Part shown: piece by piece, positions 1 to 8,467 of the stretch
Numbering within the stretch: position 1 is the stretch's first letter
Layout: each line of letters starts with the position of its first letter
Source: UBA9732 sp963599445
GTDB lineage: Bacteria > Spirochaetota > Spirochaetia > Sphaerochaetales > Sphaerochaetaceae
DNA length: 64,000 nucleotides
Assembly (NCBI GenBank): GCA_963599445.1
Contig: CAVBWZ010000003.1
Location: 92,809-156,808 of the forward strand
Direction of reading: 5' to 3'
Notes under the pieces: generated by a model
What the model saw: only the letters and a program-made list of their open reading frames with translations
Databases searched by the model: none
Told to the model about the DNA's origin: nothing
Made by a program: the position numbers and the translations under genes

Positions 1-1062
1 ACGGTGTGCAGTAAAACCAAAACAGAGACGATTCCTGCAATGACAGAAGCACACACATTCAGCGAGGAATGGACAAGTGACGATACATATCATTGGCATG
101 ATGCAACATGCGGGCATCCAACACTGAAGTCGAAGGAATCAAAGCACACATGGAACAACGGAACCATCTCAACCGCAGCAACATGTACAGGAGAAGGTAT
201 CAAGGTATTCACGTGTACCACATGCAGCAGAACCCGCAAAGAGTCCATACCTGCTACGGGGCACATATATTCCACGAGTTGGAGCATGGACTCCACAAAG
301 CATTGGCACAGTGCAACTTGCAAACACAATGGTCTGAAGGAAGACGAAAATGCACATACTTTCCCTACCTATGGAACAGCAATTTCCCAAGGTAATGGGA
401 CATACAAGTTTAGATACGAATGTTCCACATGTGGCTATGCAAAAACACTTTCAGACCCTAAACCAGGAGACATTGGCCCTGCAGGAGGAATCGTATTCTA
501 CGACAAAGGCGAATATTCTGATGGATGGAGATTCCTTGAAGCAGCTCCCAACGACCTGAGAGTAGTCGATGACAAACCGACCGTTGACAGCTCACTTCCG
601 GGGTATAAAGATGCTCCTACGGAATACGTCTTTGGATACAACAGGGAAACTTCAAATGGTACGAACCTTTATGTAAACGGCTCGACAACATACAATGCAG
701 AGAACTGCACGAAAACCGATATTGGGGCAGGTGCAAATAATACAAAACTTCTTGTTTCAGCCATGGGTACTACAACTTATGCAGTTTCATCTGGCATAAC
801 AAAGACAAGCCGCTATGCAGCTAAACTCTGCGCAGACCTGAAATACAACGGATATAATGATTGGTTCCTACCAAGCATAAGCGAACTACAAAAAATAGCT
901 GATATGTATCAAATAACCAAAAAGGGTTCATTCGCCACCGGCCATCTCTACTGGTCTAGCTCTGAATACGATGGAAATCAATCGTGGGCAGGTGGCCTTT
1001 CTGGAAGCAGGAACTACTACGGTCGCGGAAGTTGTTTTGTGCGTCCAGTGCGAGCTTTCTAG
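1..1062 (+). CDS. Surface protein, Cys/His repeats plus DUF1566-like domain (5' partial)
   Basis: The frame is open to the window edge, so the N-terminus and any signal peptide are missing. The first ~145 visible residues are degenerate repeats with HWH-x-ATC and CxxC pieces (HWHDATCGH, HWHSATCKH, CTTCSRT, CSTCGY). The C-terminal ~200 residues start at GDIGPAGGIVFYDKG and end VRPVRAF, with NDWFLPSISELQ and YWSSSEY between. This is the pattern of DUF1566/Lcl-like domains common in spirochaete and Fibrobacter outer surface proteins. The role is unknown; probably a secreted or lipid-anchored surface protein. The HWHxATC repeat recurs in the lipoprotein at 33004-34437. Confidence 0.75.
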   Translation, partial: TVCSKTKTETIPAMTEAHTFSEEWTSDDTYHWHDATCGHPTLKSKESKHTWNNGTISTAATCTGEGIKVFTCTTCSRTRKESIPATGHIYSTSWSMDSTKHWHSATCKHNGLKEDENAHTFPTYGTAISQGNGTYKFRYECSTCGYAKTLSDPKPGDIGPAGGIVFYDKGEYSDGWRFLEAAPNDLRVVDDKPTVDSSLPGYKDAPTEYVFGYNRETSNGTNLYVNGSTTYNAENCTKTDIGAGANNTKLLVSAMGTTTYAVSSGITKTSRYAAKLCADLKYNGYNDWFLPSISELQKIADMYQITKKGSFATGHLYWSSSEYDGNQSWAGGLSGSRNYYGRGSCFVRPVRAF

Positions 1063-1214
1063 CCATTCATTTCAAAACTATTGATTCAGTGGTGCAGAGT
1101 CTGCCCCCTGAATTTCAATTTAGAGGCAAAATCTTACGTTCTCTAGAAGAAAATCAATGGCGCTATTCGCAGCCATAAAGCAAACAACAATTGCCCCGTA
1201 TGTGTAGCACAAGC

Positions 1215-1383
1215 GCTACAAATTCTAACAGTTTCACCATCACCACCACACTCACCATTTGAACCACGCTCACCATCACTACAAATCGCCGACAATTTCC
1301 AGATGCAATTTCACAAACAGTCCGTTTCCGTACGAGTTGTCCGTGATGTGAGTGATGATAGTGCTGTGATGCACAGCCTGAGT
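1215..1383. repeat. Noncoding 9-base-period arrays, two opposed blocks
   Basis: This gap between convergent genes holds no supported gene. From 1215 to 1295 the sequence falls into nine 9-base units of loose form ctcaccatc, actacaaat, tgaaccacg. From 1339 to 1383 five more units occur in the opposite sense (gtccgtgat, gtgagtgat, gatagtgct). The same period is seen at 4997-5226, 18795-18920 and 37094-37165. Upstream, at 1084-1113, an imperfect hairpin with arms ATTCAG and CTGAAT may help end transcription of the first gene; it has no T-run. Confidence 0.6.
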
Positions 1384-1403
1384 GAAGCAACGTAGAAGAT
1401 GGT

Positions 1404-1898
1404 TCAAAGACCAAGAAGGACAACCGCTTGGGCCATGATGGCGGAACTTGTACCAAGCTCTCCCAAGATCCCCTCCGCAGTCTTTGCCTTCACTCCAACG
1501 CAGGATGGCTCAACTCCAAGAAGAGAAGCAAGTCGTTCCCTGATTGCAGCCTTGTAGGGTCCAAGCTTTGGAGACTGAAGGACAACGGTGGTATCCAAGT
1601 TGCATATATGGAAACCACGAGAAACAACCTCATCAACGACCTGAGAAAGAAGCTCAGCAGAATCAGCACCGCAATATGACGGGTCGGTATCAGGAAAGAG
1701 GGTTCCAATGTCGTCCATGCCGGCGGCGCCAAGCATTGCATCTATGATGGCATGGATGAGAGCATCGCCATCCGAATGCGCGACACTGCCCTTCGAAGAA
1801 GGAATCAAAACACCTCCAACGACAAGGTTTCTGCCCTCTTCGAGCCTATGGAGATCCCAACCAGTTCCAACCCTCATGCCAGCAGCCATGCTTGTCAT
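1404..1898 (-). CDS. ispF: 2-C-methyl-D-erythritol 2,4-cyclodiphosphate synthase
   Basis: Cytoplasmic enzyme of the MEP isoprenoid pathway that cyclises CDP-methylerythritol 2-phosphate with release of CMP. The 164 residues match the family length. Visible signatures are GTGWDLH (metal-binding Asp and His at 15 and 17), HSDGDALIHAIIDAMLGA, DIGTLFPDTDP and KAKTAEGILGELG. The ATG at 1898 overlaps the ispD stop in ATGA and has GGAAGGTGG just upstream, so it is preferred over the internal ATG at 1877. Last gene of carD-ispD-ispF. In some spirochaetes IspD and IspF are fused; here they are separate but translationally coupled. Confidence 0.95.
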   Translation of the reverse strand: MTSMAAGMRVGTGWDLHRLEEGRNLVVGGVLIPSSKGSVAHSDGDALIHAIIDAMLGAAGMDDIGTLFPDTDPSYCGADSAELLSQVVDEVVSRGFHICNLDTTVVLQSPKLGPYKAAIRERLASLLGVEPSCVGVKAKTAEGILGELGTSSAIMAQAVVLLGL

Positions 1899-2710
1899 AC
1901 ACCACCTTCCAAATCGTTCCTGTATGTTATTTTCGTATTCTTTGGACTTCCATCCACGGCGGCAACACGACCTCCAAATTCCATGAAGATCTGGGTGTCG
2001 TCCGTGAAGACAGAACCAACGCCATCTACAAGATCCCTAGCCTTCACATGCGCCTCGTATATCTCTGGGAACCTAAAGGTCTGTGGAGTCTGCACCCCGC
2101 ACACACCGGTGCGGTCCAGCCGCTCGGAAAAGAAACCGTCAGAGACCCTGACCAATGTATCGCTTACCGGCACACAAGGGGCGGCACCCCCGCAAACAGA
2201 GGCAGCATCAAGACAGGCTTCAATGACATCCTTTGAAACGAACGGTCTGGCTCCATCGTGAATTGAGACCAAATCGAATCCAATGCCGTCATCCCACAGC
2301 CCTTTCAAAAAAGACAACGCATTGAAGACGGAAGACTGCCTTGTTTCACCGCCTTCCACAAAGAAGACAAGCACTTTTCCATACACATCAAGGCATTTCA
2401 GGCTATCACGGGTCTCTTCCAGGCATCCGGCCCTATACGTCACGACAATCACAGCAAGACCTGGAACCTCAAGAAAAGGTTTGACTGCATGGGCAAGGAC
2501 AGGAATTCCATCCAAAGACAGAAACTCCTTCTTAACACCAGCAGAGCCATGAGAATCCGCATTGAAACGTGACGAGGAACCAGCAGCCGTCACTACTGCT
2601 GCATACCGGACTACATGCCGGACAGAATGTCCAACCGCACACCCGGAAACAACTGGCCCGGAAACGTCCAGTCTGGAAACATCCAGAGCCGAAGAACCCA
2701 AGTCCTTCAT
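1895..2710 (-). CDS. ispD: 2-C-methyl-D-erythritol 4-phosphate cytidylyltransferase
   Basis: MEP pathway enzyme that transfers CMP from CTP to methylerythritol 4-phosphate. Signatures are AAVVTAAGSSSRF (nucleotide loop), KKEFLSLDGIPVLAHAV, IHDGARPFVS, GVQTPQTF and FTDDTQIFM. I place the start at the ATG at 2710, which lies 5 bases after the carD stop and has GGAGAAG upstream. The longer open frame to 2785 would overlap carD by 70 bases. Even so, about 35 residues precede the catalytic core, longer than usual and of low-complexity Ser/Val composition. Coupled to ispF by a 4-base overlap. Confidence 0.93.
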   Translation of the reverse strand: MKDLGSSALDVSRLDVSGPVVSGCAVGHSVRHVVRYAAVVTAAGSSSRFNADSHGSAGVKKEFLSLDGIPVLAHAVKPFLEVPGLAVIVVTYRAGCLEETRDSLKCLDVYGKVLVFFVEGGETRQSSVFNALSFLKGLWDDGIGFDLVSIHDGARPFVSKDVIEACLDAASVCGGAAPCVPVSDTLVRVSDGFFSERLDRTGVCGVQTPQTFRFPEIYEAHVKARDLVDGVGSVFTDDTQIFMEFGGRVAAVDGSPKNTKITYRNDLEGGV

Positions 2711-2715
2711 GGGAA

Positions 2716-3216
2716 TCACTTCTCCAAGCAGCTGAATATGGTCTTCTCTATTTCCTTCTGATCCTTGTTCAGAGCATACGAGCATTCATCTATGAGAAGG
2801 CGTATGGCGTTGTCGTAGAGCTTGCGTTCCTGAACTGGAAGCTCTTTGACCTTGCTCCTGTGATACAGCCCCTGAACGACCTTTGCAATGGAGAAGATGG
2901 AACCTTCCTTTATGAGATCCACGTTCATCTGATACCTTACCTTCCAGTCCACCGCGACAGGCTCATATTTGGCCGATATCGCCTCCAGAGCCTTGAGAGC
3001 CGTCTCCTTCGACACAATTGGCCTTACGCCCGAGGCTTCCACCTTGTCAACGGGGATGCTGACCGTCATGTCGGAGATGTCAATGTAGATCACGTAATAC
3101 AGAACAGGCACATTGCGGACTGTGCGTTCCTTTATGTCCTTGACAACGCCTACCCCCTGCAAAGGGTACACTACATGCTCGCCTATCTGGAACTTGGTTT
3201 TGGAATCTGAACTCAT
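2716..3216 (-). CDS. carD: CarD-family transcription regulator
   Basis: The N-terminal CarD/TRCF-type RNA polymerase-interacting domain (residues ~8-65: FQIGEHVVYPLQGVGVVKDI, then IPVDKVEASGVRPIVS) is followed by a helical C-terminal domain. 166 residues is typical. CarD binds the polymerase beta subunit and stabilises open complexes, mainly at rRNA and housekeeping promoters. First gene of a three-gene operon with ispD and ispF, an arrangement seen in treponemes. The promoter at 3223-3251 lies so close that the mRNA may be leaderless. There is no ribosome-binding site, which agrees. Confidence 0.9.
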   Translation of the reverse strand: MSSDSKTKFQIGEHVVYPLQGVGVVKDIKERTVRNVPVLYYVIYIDISDMTVSIPVDKVEASGVRPIVSKETALKALEAISAKYEPVAVDWKVRYQMNVDLIKEGSIFSIAKVVQGLYHRSKVKELPVQERKLYDNAIRLLIDECSYALNKDQKEIEKTIFSCLEK

Positions 3217-3222
3217 ACCTAC

Positions 3223-3251
3223 ATTATACCCCAGTTCAAGGCCCTAAACAA
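3223..3251 (-). promoter_or_regulatory. carD promoter, sigma70 type
   Basis: Minus-strand TTGTTT (3246-3251), a 17-base spacer and a perfect TATAAT (3223-3228). The expected start point, 7 bases past the -10 box, is about 3216, which is the A of the carD ATG. Confidence 0.7.
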
Positions 3252-3260
3252 GCGCACCTT

Positions 3261-3283
3261 GGAGAAACTTTCAAAACTTCTCC
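3261..3283. repeat. AACTTTCAAA palindrome, copy 1
   Basis: GGAGAA and TTCTCC arms enclose a loop around AACTTTCAAA. Related copies lie at 23447-23466, 25421-25440 and (inverted) 25569-25588. This copy lies between the divergent carD and malQ genes, just upstream of the carD -35 box. Confidence 0.5.
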
Positions 3284-3331
3284 CTATGCCCTCTCTATGA
3301 AAAGAAGCACATATACGCTATAGTTCAAGAC

Positions 3332-4852
3332 ATGAAAACGAGTGAAAGAGCGTGCGGTGTTCTCATGCACCCTACATCATTTCCATCTCCTTACGGGATT
3401 GGGGATCTGGGAATAGAGTCCAGAAGGATTCTTAAACTTATGGCACAGGCCAACGTTCGTCTCTGGCAGATACTGCCACTTGGCCCTACAGGCTATGGAG
3501 ACTCCCCCTATGCTTCGCGTTCGTGCTTTGCAGGCAACGAATTGCTCATAGACATAAGGTCATTGGGCAACATATGCGACGACAATGACATCGGTCTTGT
3601 TTTGAGCGAGGCTCTCAAGGACCTTGAGGGTGTGGGAATGGATTGCAGCGCCCGTGTGGACTACAACCAGGTCTACGCAACCAAGATGGTCGCTCTCAAG
3701 AAGATAGCCGGCGCGTTCGCGAAAGGCCATGCCCAAGACGTAGAGTTCCAGGCCTTCTGCAACGAGAACGCATGGTGGCTTGACGACTACGCCCTCTACC
3801 AAGGACTTGTCAACCATTTCAACGACTCACGTTGGTTCATGTGGCCGCAGGACATAAAGGACCGCAGAAAAGGCGCCATAGCCAAATGGACGAAGGACTT
3901 GGCCGACGAAATTGCAATCTACAAGGCGCTCCAGTACTTCTTCCACTGCCAGTGGAACTCGCTGCACAAATTCGCAAACGACCTTGGAATAAAGATCATC
4001 GGAGACATTCCAATCTTCGCAGCGGGAGACAGCGTCGATGTTTGGACCAACAGAAAGCTCTTCAAGATAGACTCCAAGGGAAACCAGACGGCACTTGCCG
4101 GATGCCCGCCCGATGATTTCTGCCCAACGGGACAGCTATGGGGCAACCCTGTCTACAACTGGAAGGAACACGAAAAGGACGACTTCGCATGGTGGAGACG
4201 CCGTGTCGAGATGATGTTCAAGCTCGTGGACATCCTAAGAATAGACCACTTCCGCGGATTCGAGTCCTACTGGGAGACACCTGCAGGCGAAGAGACCGCC
4301 ATGAACGGCAAATGGATGCCAGGTCCCGGAATGAAGCTGCTTGGACACTTCAAAGGCATGGACATCATCGCAGAGGACCTTGGTTTCATGACCCCAGAGG
4401 TCCAACAGCTCAGAGCCTCTACGGAGTTCCCAGGCATGAAGATCTACCAGTTCGGCTGGGACATCCAGAACGGACGCTTCGATGCCTCGAACGAATACCT
4501 GCCACACAACTACGAGCAGAACTGCGTGGCCTACACCGGCACACACGACAACGAAACGGCCCGCGGCTGGTACAACAGGCAAAGCGACGAATACAAGGAC
4601 ATCATACGCCGATACCTCCAGTGCCCCGATGACGAAGTAGTATGGCAGATGATCCGCACCCTACTTGCCAGCTCCGCCAAATACGCCATCTTCCCAATGC
4701 AGGACATCATGGGCCTTGACAACAGCGCCCGCATGAACGTGCCCTCCACCGTGGGAACCTCCAACTGGTCATGGCGCATGGACCCCAACCAACTTGAAGG
4801 CTGGAAGCTGGACAGGCTACGCGAATACATCATGCTATACGGCCGTAACTGA
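3332..4852 (+). CDS. malQ: 4-alpha-glucanotransferase (amylomaltase)
   Basis: GH77 enzyme that transfers alpha-1,4-glucan segments between maltodextrins, releasing glucose; cytoplasmic glycogen/maltodextrin metabolism. The 506-residue length is normal. Start region HPTSFPSPYGIGDLG and LPLGPTGYGDSPYAS are family signatures. Catalytic residues by position are nucleophile D305 in RIDHFRG, acid/base E348 in IIAEDLGF and transition-state D406 in TGTHDNETARGW. Stand-alone gene: divergent from carD and followed by its own terminator. The upstream TATAGT (about 3318) could be a -10 box. Confidence 0.95.
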   Translation: MKTSERACGVLMHPTSFPSPYGIGDLGIESRRILKLMAQANVRLWQILPLGPTGYGDSPYASRSCFAGNELLIDIRSLGNICDDNDIGLVLSEALKDLEGVGMDCSARVDYNQVYATKMVALKKIAGAFAKGHAQDVEFQAFCNENAWWLDDYALYQGLVNHFNDSRWFMWPQDIKDRRKGAIAKWTKDLADEIAIYKALQYFFHCQWNSLHKFANDLGIKIIGDIPIFAAGDSVDVWTNRKLFKIDSKGNQTALAGCPPDDFCPTGQLWGNPVYNWKEHEKDDFAWWRRRVEMMFKLVDILRIDHFRGFESYWETPAGEETAMNGKWMPGPGMKLLGHFKGMDIIAEDLGFMTPEVQQLRASTEFPGMKIYQFGWDIQNGRFDASNEYLPHNYEQNCVAYTGTHDNETARGWYNRQSDEYKDIIRRYLQCPDDEVVWQMIRTLLASSAKYAIFPMQDIMGLDNSARMNVPSTVGTSNWSWRMDPNQLEGWKLDRLREYIMLYGRN

Positions 4853-4882
4853 GATATCTGTTCCCAGGCCGATATCGTAGCC

Positions 4883-4901
4883 TTTTAGACCGATATCCTT
4901 G
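4883..4901 (+). repeat. 3' motif TTTTAGACCGATATCCTTG, copy 1
   Basis: Nineteen bases identical to 17410-17428, with a shorter match at 42999-43010. Each copy lies just after the stop codon of a plus-strand gene (malQ, mgtE, GPH symporter). Another GATATC pair lies next to this copy (4853-4876). Function unknown. Confidence 0.6.
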
Positions 4902-4906
4902 AAAAC

Positions 4907-4960
4907 GGATTGCTGACGAAACATCTTGCTGGTTCGTTGGCAATCCTTTTTGTTTGTTTT
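4907..4960 (+). terminator. Rho-independent terminator after malQ
   Basis: Arms GGATTGC (4907-4913) and GCAATCC (4940-4946) with an inner CGAA/TTCG pairing, followed directly by TTTTTGTTTGTTTT. Confidence 0.75.
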
Positions 4961-4996
4961 GGGAGGTTCATGGACTTTTGCCTCTCTGTCCATTCC

Positions 4997-5226
4997 AGTC
5001 ACTCTGGACGAACTAGCCTATCTAACCGCTCTGGTCAATCCAGCCAGTCTGAAACGGTCTAGATACTGAGAATGCGGGACACTCAGGAGCAGTCAGGTAC
5101 GCTCAGGTGCGCTCTAAAGCGCTCTACCTTCGTTGCAATTCAACCGTCCACATGAGCCACAAGCGTCTCAACCGCCACAACAGTCACGTTAGCCACAACC
5201 GCCACAAGCGCCTTAAAAGCCCCAAC
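4997..5226. repeat. 9-base-period array in malQ/ATPase intergenic region
   Basis: Between convergent genes and without a supportable gene. At 4997-5059 seven units mostly end in CT (agtcactct, ggacgaact, agcctatct, aaccgctct). At 5146-5226 nine units follow the form gccacaacN (agccacaag, cgccacaac, agccacaac). The middle part shows actcag/gtcagg pieces at the same spacing. Nine bases are three codons, so an in-frame reading gives tripeptide periodicity, but no start with a ribosome-binding site exists. Confidence 0.6.
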
Positions 5227-5234
5227 AAACCTTC

Positions 5235-5259
5235 AAAAAAACCGCACCCGAAGGTGCGG
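5235..5259 (-). terminator. Terminator of the P-loop ATPase gene
   Basis: On the minus strand CCGCACC-TTCG-GGTGCGG, a UUCG tetraloop hairpin, followed by TTTTTT (5235-5241). Confidence 0.85.
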
Positions 5260-5280
5260 CACATATCAAATATGCGTTTG

Positions 5281-5988
5281 TTACTCACAAATAAGCATTG
5301 TTTTAGGATCCAGAGCCACGCCGGTTGGATGTGGAACCTTCTTGTGATGGTCCTGGACAACCGTCATGATGACGCGGCTGCGCTCTTCGTTGTAGTGGAG
5401 ACCGACAAGTACGTCAATGTCATCGAGATAGGCGTTGAGGCTCTCAGGTATGCCGTACTGGTTGCAGTCGTTGTCCTTGCCTGATGGCGAGACGCAGAAC
5501 CATACTTCAATGTTCATGTCCTGTGCGAACTTCTTTATCTTCTTCACGTCATCTGAAGAAGCAAGGGTGTACTTGTAGCCGTCAAAGAAGACAGCATCGG
5601 CCTTGAAGGAGCCCTGTTCTATGAGGGTCTTCAGGCTGGCGAGGATCTTGTCGACACCAACGTTCTCCTGTGAGAAGTTCATCATGACACGGTTGGTTCT
5701 AATCGTCTGGTAGACATCGAAGGCATCGTCAAGGCTCTTGAAATCGGAGATCTCCCTGAAGACCTCCTTGTACCAACTCATTATGTGCTCTACGTTTGCA
5801 CCAAAGGAAACGTGGATTACGTTTTCATTCCTAAGAAGCTTGTCTATTGCAAGGTGAACCATGCAGGCGGTCTTTCCAACACCATGGCGAGATGCTATGA
5901 CACCAAGGTTGCCGCGACCAAGCCCACCGTTGATGGACTCTTCGAAAACTCTTATGGGGCTGTTTTTAATCAGTTCTTCAACTTCCAT
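5281..5988 (-). CDS. P-loop ATPase, RecA/DnaB-like fold
   Basis: About 235 residues. Walker A-like ASRHGVGKTACMVHLAID lies ~30-47 residues in, in the style of DnaB/RecA-fold ATPases (R-x-G-x-GKT). A Walker B candidate is KADAVFFDGYKYT, then VWFCVSPSG. It lacks the DnaB N-terminal domain and any primase or DNA-binding domain I can see. Start chosen at ATG 5988, which has GAGAGG 7 bases upstream; the longer frame to 6087 has none. It follows EF-G on the same strand after a 144-base gap. Function unknown; probably a cytoplasmic regulatory or DNA-associated ATPase. Confidence 0.6.
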   Translation of the reverse strand: MEVEELIKNSPIRVFEESINGGLGRGNLGVIASRHGVGKTACMVHLAIDKLLRNENVIHVSFGANVEHIMSWYKEVFREISDFKSLDDAFDVYQTIRTNRVMMNFSQENVGVDKILASLKTLIEQGSFKADAVFFDGYKYTLASSDDVKKIKKFAQDMNIEVWFCVSPSGKDNDCNQYGIPESLNAYLDDIDVLVGLHYNEERSRVIMTVVQDHHKKVPHPTGVALDPKTMLICE

Positions 5989-6062
5989 TGCTATCCTCTC
6001 ATTTCTGCGTTGTATCCATCGCCTTCTCCAGTACGAAGAGTGGAACGGATAAATTCTAACAC

Positions 6063-6101
6063 GGTGCAGGTCAAAACGCCAACGCAAATCGAACCTGCAC
6101 C
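6063..6101 (-). terminator. Hairpin downstream of EF-G
   Basis: Perfect 9-base arms GGTGCAGGT / ACCTGCACC. No T-run follows on the minus strand, so it may be a 3' stabiliser or processing site rather than a full terminator. Confidence 0.45.
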
Positions 6102-6132
6102 ATGAAAACCTAGGCGGACATCCAGAAGAACA

Positions 6133-8238
6133 TCACTTCTTCGTCTTCTCGGCAGCCTTCTTCTTGAGCTCGTCCGCAATGTTCGTAGGAACCTTGGCGT
6201 AGCGGCAGACCTCCATTGTAAACTCGGCCTTGCCCTGGGTGATGGACCTAAGGGCCGTCGAGTAGCCGAACATCTCCGCAAGTGGGACCTCGGCGTCTAC
6301 CGTACAGGTATGGTTGTCTTCGGAAGAGCTCACGATCATGCCTCTTCTCTGGTTTATGGAACCAAAGATGGAGCCCTGGAACTCGGAAGGACCTTCGACC
6401 TCGACCTTCATGATAGGCTCAAGGATTGCAGGCTTGGCCTTGAGGAAAGCCTCCTTGAAAGCGGCTATCGCAGCGGTCTGGAACGCCATATCGGACGAAT
6501 CGACAGGGTGCCATGCACCATCGTTTATGCAGCAGCGCACGCCAACAATCGGGAAGCCAAGCTGCGGACCCTTCTTCATTGCGGACTGGAAGCCCTTTTC
6601 GCAGGAAGGGATGTACTCGGTAGGAATCACGCCACCCTTGATTTCGTTGACGAACTCGAACTCCTTTGGCTCTTCGTCCGAGTTTGGAGGAGTGATGATC
6701 GGCTCTATGTATCCGGCGACACGGGCGAACTGTCCGCTTCCACCAGTCTGCTTCTTGTGGGTGTAGTTGAAGTCTGCACGCTGAGTGATGGCCTCACGGT
6801 ATGCGACCTCTGGCTTGCCGACCTCAACCTCGCACTTGTACTCACGCCTCATTCTTTCAACGTAGACGTCCAAGTGAAGCTCTCCCATGCCCTTTATGAT
6901 GGTCTGGTTGCTTTCAGGATCGACATAGCACTGGAACGTTGGGTCTTCCTTCATGAAGCGGTTGATGGCCTTGCTCATGTTGTCCTGACTCTTCTTGTCC
7001 TTTGGGAAGATTGCAAGGCTTATGACAGGGTTTGGAACGTACATGGACGTCATTGCATAGTTGACCTTGCCGCCGCAGAACGTATCGCCGCTTGCACAGT
7101 CGATTCCAAAGAGGGCTGCAATGTCGCCGCACTTGACCTCGTTGATGTCCTCCATCTCAGATGCGTGCATCTTGATGAGCCTTCCAATGCGGAACTTCTT
7201 CTTGGTCCTTGTATTGACAAGCTCATCGCCCTTGCGGATCTTGCCCTCGTAGACCCTTATGTATGTAAGCTGACCGTACTGTCCGTCCTCAAGCTTGAAT
7301 GCAAGCACTACAGGAGGCTTGGTTTCATCGGCCTCAAGAACGACTTCCTTCTCGTTGTCATCGAGGTCAAGAGCCTTGTTCACGACATCCCTTGGCTCAG
7401 GGAGGTACTTGGTAACAGCATCGAGCAGAGGCTGGATTCCCTTGTTCTTGTGTGCGGAACCAACGAAGACAGGGCACATCTGAAGGGAAAGGGTCCCCTT
7501 CCTCACTGCTGCTTCTATCATCTCAACAGAAGGCTCTTCGCCTTCGAGGACCATGTTCATGAGCTCGTCGTCGAAATCGCTTGCAGCCTCTATGAGCATC
7601 TCCCTGCGCTCCAAGGCCTCGTCCATCATGGACTTTGGAACCTCCTCCTCTCTGAGGACGGTGCCGTTTGGACCGTCGAAGTAGATGGCCTTCATTCTGA
7701 CAAGATCGACGACACCCTCGAAGTTGTCCTCAAGGCCTATAGGAAGCTCCATGAGGACTGCGTTGAGGTTGAGCTTTTCACGCATCTGCCTCACGACGTT
7801 GAGAGGGTTTGCACCAACACGGTCGCATTTGTTCACGAACGCAATGCGAGGAACATGGTAGCGGTCCATCTGCTTGTCGACCGTTATGCTCTGGCTCTGG
7901 ACACCGCCAACGGAGCACAGTACGAGTATTGCGCCATCCAGAACCCTGAGGGATCTTTCGACCTCAATCGTGAAGTCCACGTGGCCCGGAGTGTCTATGA
8001 CGTTTATCTCATAGCCCTTCCAGTTTACGCTCGTTGCAGCACTGGCTATGGTTATGCCCCTCTCCCTTTCAAGCTCCATGCTGTCCATGGTGGCTCCGAC
8101 TCCGTCCTTTCCGTGGACTTCGTGGATTGCATGAATCCTGTTGCAATAGAAGAGGATTCTTTCGCTAAGGGTGGTCTTTCCGGAATCGATATGCGCACTG
8201 ATTCCAATATTTCTCATTTTCGACAGTTCTGTAGTCAT
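6133..8238 (-). CDS. fusA: Elongation factor G (spirochaetal/mitochondrial-EF-G1 type)
   Basis: Translational GTPase driving ribosome translocation; 701 residues. G motifs are AHIDSGKT (15-22), RGIT, DTPGHVDF and NKCD, followed by EF-G domains II-V with GMGELHLDVYVERM and GSINQRRGMI. The segment KDGVGATMDSMELERERGITIASAAT resembles mitochondrial EF-G1 rather than the usual bacterial fusA. Spirochaetes are known to carry such a pair of specialised EF-Gs, one for translocation and one for recycling; by resemblance this is the translocation form (inference). It has an AAGGA ribosome-binding site and stands outside any ribosomal protein operon. Confidence 0.93.
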   Translation of the reverse strand: MTTELSKMRNIGISAHIDSGKTTLSERILFYCNRIHAIHEVHGKDGVGATMDSMELERERGITIASAATSVNWKGYEINVIDTPGHVDFTIEVERSLRVLDGAILVLCSVGGVQSQSITVDKQMDRYHVPRIAFVNKCDRVGANPLNVVRQMREKLNLNAVLMELPIGLEDNFEGVVDLVRMKAIYFDGPNGTVLREEEVPKSMMDEALERREMLIEAASDFDDELMNMVLEGEEPSVEMIEAAVRKGTLSLQMCPVFVGSAHKNKGIQPLLDAVTKYLPEPRDVVNKALDLDDNEKEVVLEADETKPPVVLAFKLEDGQYGQLTYIRVYEGKIRKGDELVNTRTKKKFRIGRLIKMHASEMEDINEVKCGDIAALFGIDCASGDTFCGGKVNYAMTSMYVPNPVISLAIFPKDKKSQDNMSKAINRFMKEDPTFQCYVDPESNQTIIKGMGELHLDVYVERMRREYKCEVEVGKPEVAYREAITQRADFNYTHKKQTGGSGQFARVAGYIEPIITPPNSDEEPKEFEFVNEIKGGVIPTEYIPSCEKGFQSAMKKGPQLGFPIVGVRCCINDGAWHPVDSSDMAFQTAAIAAFKEAFLKAKPAILEPIMKVEVEGPSEFQGSIFGSINQRRGMIVSSSEDNHTCTVDAEVPLAEMFGYSTALRSITQGKAEFTMEVCRYAKVPTNIADELKKKAAEKTKK

Positions 8239-8280
8239 TTTCCTTAAATCCTTGACCTCAAGATAAAAACTTTGCGAATA

Positions 8281-8294
8281 TCCGATAAATCGGA
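8281..8294. promoter_or_regulatory. Palindrome between fusA and pheS
   Basis: TCCGAT-aa-ATCGGA, a perfect 6-base inverted repeat with a 2-base spacer, in the divergent promoter region. Operator-like; the binding protein is unknown. Confidence 0.4.
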
Positions 8295-8467
8295 CAGTAA
8301 ACTATCATGTTTTCTAAAATCTTTCAATGCCCATCCAAACACACCTCAAGAGTTTCAAAGGACACCTAGGGAATCAACCCCTGGAACAAGCCGCCGAACA
8401 AGCCTTTTCATTTTCTCCAACTAATTATATTATGGTGGAAAACAAGTCGCATGACAGGTGGAGACAT

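Noticed and set aside
1163..1456. Minus-strand 97-codon frame downstream of ispF
   Set aside because: Valine-rich translation produced by the 9-base arrays; overlaps the ispF 3' end.
6310..8247. A 645-codon open frame on the plus strand, opposite EF-G
   Set aside because: It is exactly antisense to a gene with all EF-G motifs, has no ribosome-binding site and its composition mirrors EF-G codons; a by-product of codon bias.
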